Source: Ignavibacteria bacterium (lineage in GTDB: Bacteria > Bacteroidota > Ignavibacteria > Tepidaquicellales > OLB5). Taken from it: 5,512 nucleotides of DNA. The stretch is from NCBI GenBank assembly GCA_030835005.1, contig JAUQWT010000006.1, positions 1 to 5,512 of the forward strand. The letters run 5' to 3'. The position numbers and the translations under genes were made by a program. The notes below the pieces were generated by a model, which saw only the letters and a list, made by a program, of their open reading frames with translations, searched no databases and had not been told where the DNA came from. Shown in pieces: positions 5,210 to 5,512 of the stretch (positions within the stretch are counted from its first letter, which is position 1; every line of letters starts with the position of its first letter).

Positions 5210-5512
5210 CTAATTGAATATAAAATCTTTCATATGAGTACAATCGGGCAGAAGTTCATAAACAGGACAAGACCTGCAATCCTTTTCAACGCAGTTTACC
5301 GATCTGCTTTTCGTTGTCCAGCACGGTTCGTGATGGCTTTCTCTGAAGCGACATCTTTCCCGTTCCGATTCCGTGCATCCGTTGAATTTCCAGCAGGGGA
5401 TAAGAGCCAGAAGCGTTTTGATGCCTTCAATGCTCAGACGGTTGATGTAGATCAGGTTGCGAATTGCTCTGACTCTGTCAATATCACTCAGGGAATAGAA
5501 CTTCTTCCTGCT
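5210..5512 (-). CDS. C-terminal part of a MerR-family regulator with a cysteine-rich tail (5' end outside window)
   Basis: On the - strand, a frame open from the right edge encodes 100 residues up to TAG at 5212-5210. The fragment opens with KKFYSLSDIDRVRAIRNLI, which fits the wing and following helix of the MerR DNA-binding domain (compare the family pattern R-Y-S-x-x-D-I-x-R-L). It continues with LSIEGIKTLLALIPCW, the usual helix after the wing. The rest holds eight cysteines at fragment positions 40, 46, 54, 64, 74, 79, 82 and 91: two PCW motifs (39-41 and 63-65) and a C-x4-C-x2-C-PVY block (74-85). I recall similar tails in some MerR-type proteins of Bacteroidota and deltaproteobacteria. 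Metal or iron-sulfur binding is inferred from cysteine spacing alone. The N-terminal helix-turn-helix lies beyond the window. The gene ends 158 bases before the barrel gene on the same strand, with no clear terminator between them, so its targets remain unknown. Confidence 0.75.
   Translation of the reverse strand, partial: SRKKFYSLSDIDRVRAIRNLIYINRLSIEGIKTLLALIPCWKFNGCTESERERCRFRESHHEPCWTTKSRSVNCVEKDCRSCPVYELLPDCTHMKDFIFN

Noticed and set aside
5175..5220. Terminator after the MerR-family gene
   Set aside because: Only weak AT-rich pairings (TATTCAA/TTGAATA) and an imperfect 7-bp stem with a 2-base loop (5175-5190) are seen, with no stem plus T run.

Overview
The window is a piece of a bacterial chromosome with moderate GC and no sign of phage, plasmid, insertion sequence, CRISPR array, tRNA or rRNA. 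Several weak hints point to the Bacteroidota/Chlorobiota/Ignavibacteria side of the tree. None of the starts has a strong Shine-Dalgarno sequence. Two genes appear to start with TTG. A TAnnTTTG-type -7 element precedes the helicase gene. Proteins resembling the outer-membrane barrel here are, as far as I recall, found in that group. This placement is inference, not proof.

Layout, left half (+ strand): (1) the C-terminal 100 residues of an unrecognised beta-rich protein with an internal TVNG...DWG repeat, closed by a clear intrinsic terminator; (2) a complete KirBac-type inward-rectifier potassium channel; (3) a 283-base spacer holding two copies of a palindrome in inverted arrangement, a strong hairpin without a U tract and a possible promoter; (4) a DEAD-box RNA helicase of the DeaD/CsdA/CshA type with a basic FKKD-repeat linker and a DbpA-type RNA-binding domain. 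A strong terminator lies between the helicase and the genes that converge on it.

Right half (- strand, read from right to left): (5) the last 100 codons of a MerR-family regulator with eight cysteines in its C-terminal part, which enters from the right edge; (6) a 158-base gap with a perfect 14-bp palindrome beside a candidate -35/-10 promoter; (7) a signal-peptide-bearing predicted outer-membrane beta-barrel; (8) four bases after it, a metallo-beta-lactamase-fold hydrolase resembling NAPE-PLD/RomA, with a lipoprotein-like N-terminus. Genes 7 and 8 look like one transcription unit encoding an envelope pair.

No obvious new multi-gene defence or mobile system is visible. The best leads are the envelope hydrolase/barrel pair, the cysteine-rich MerR regulator, and the paired palindromes before the helicase gene.
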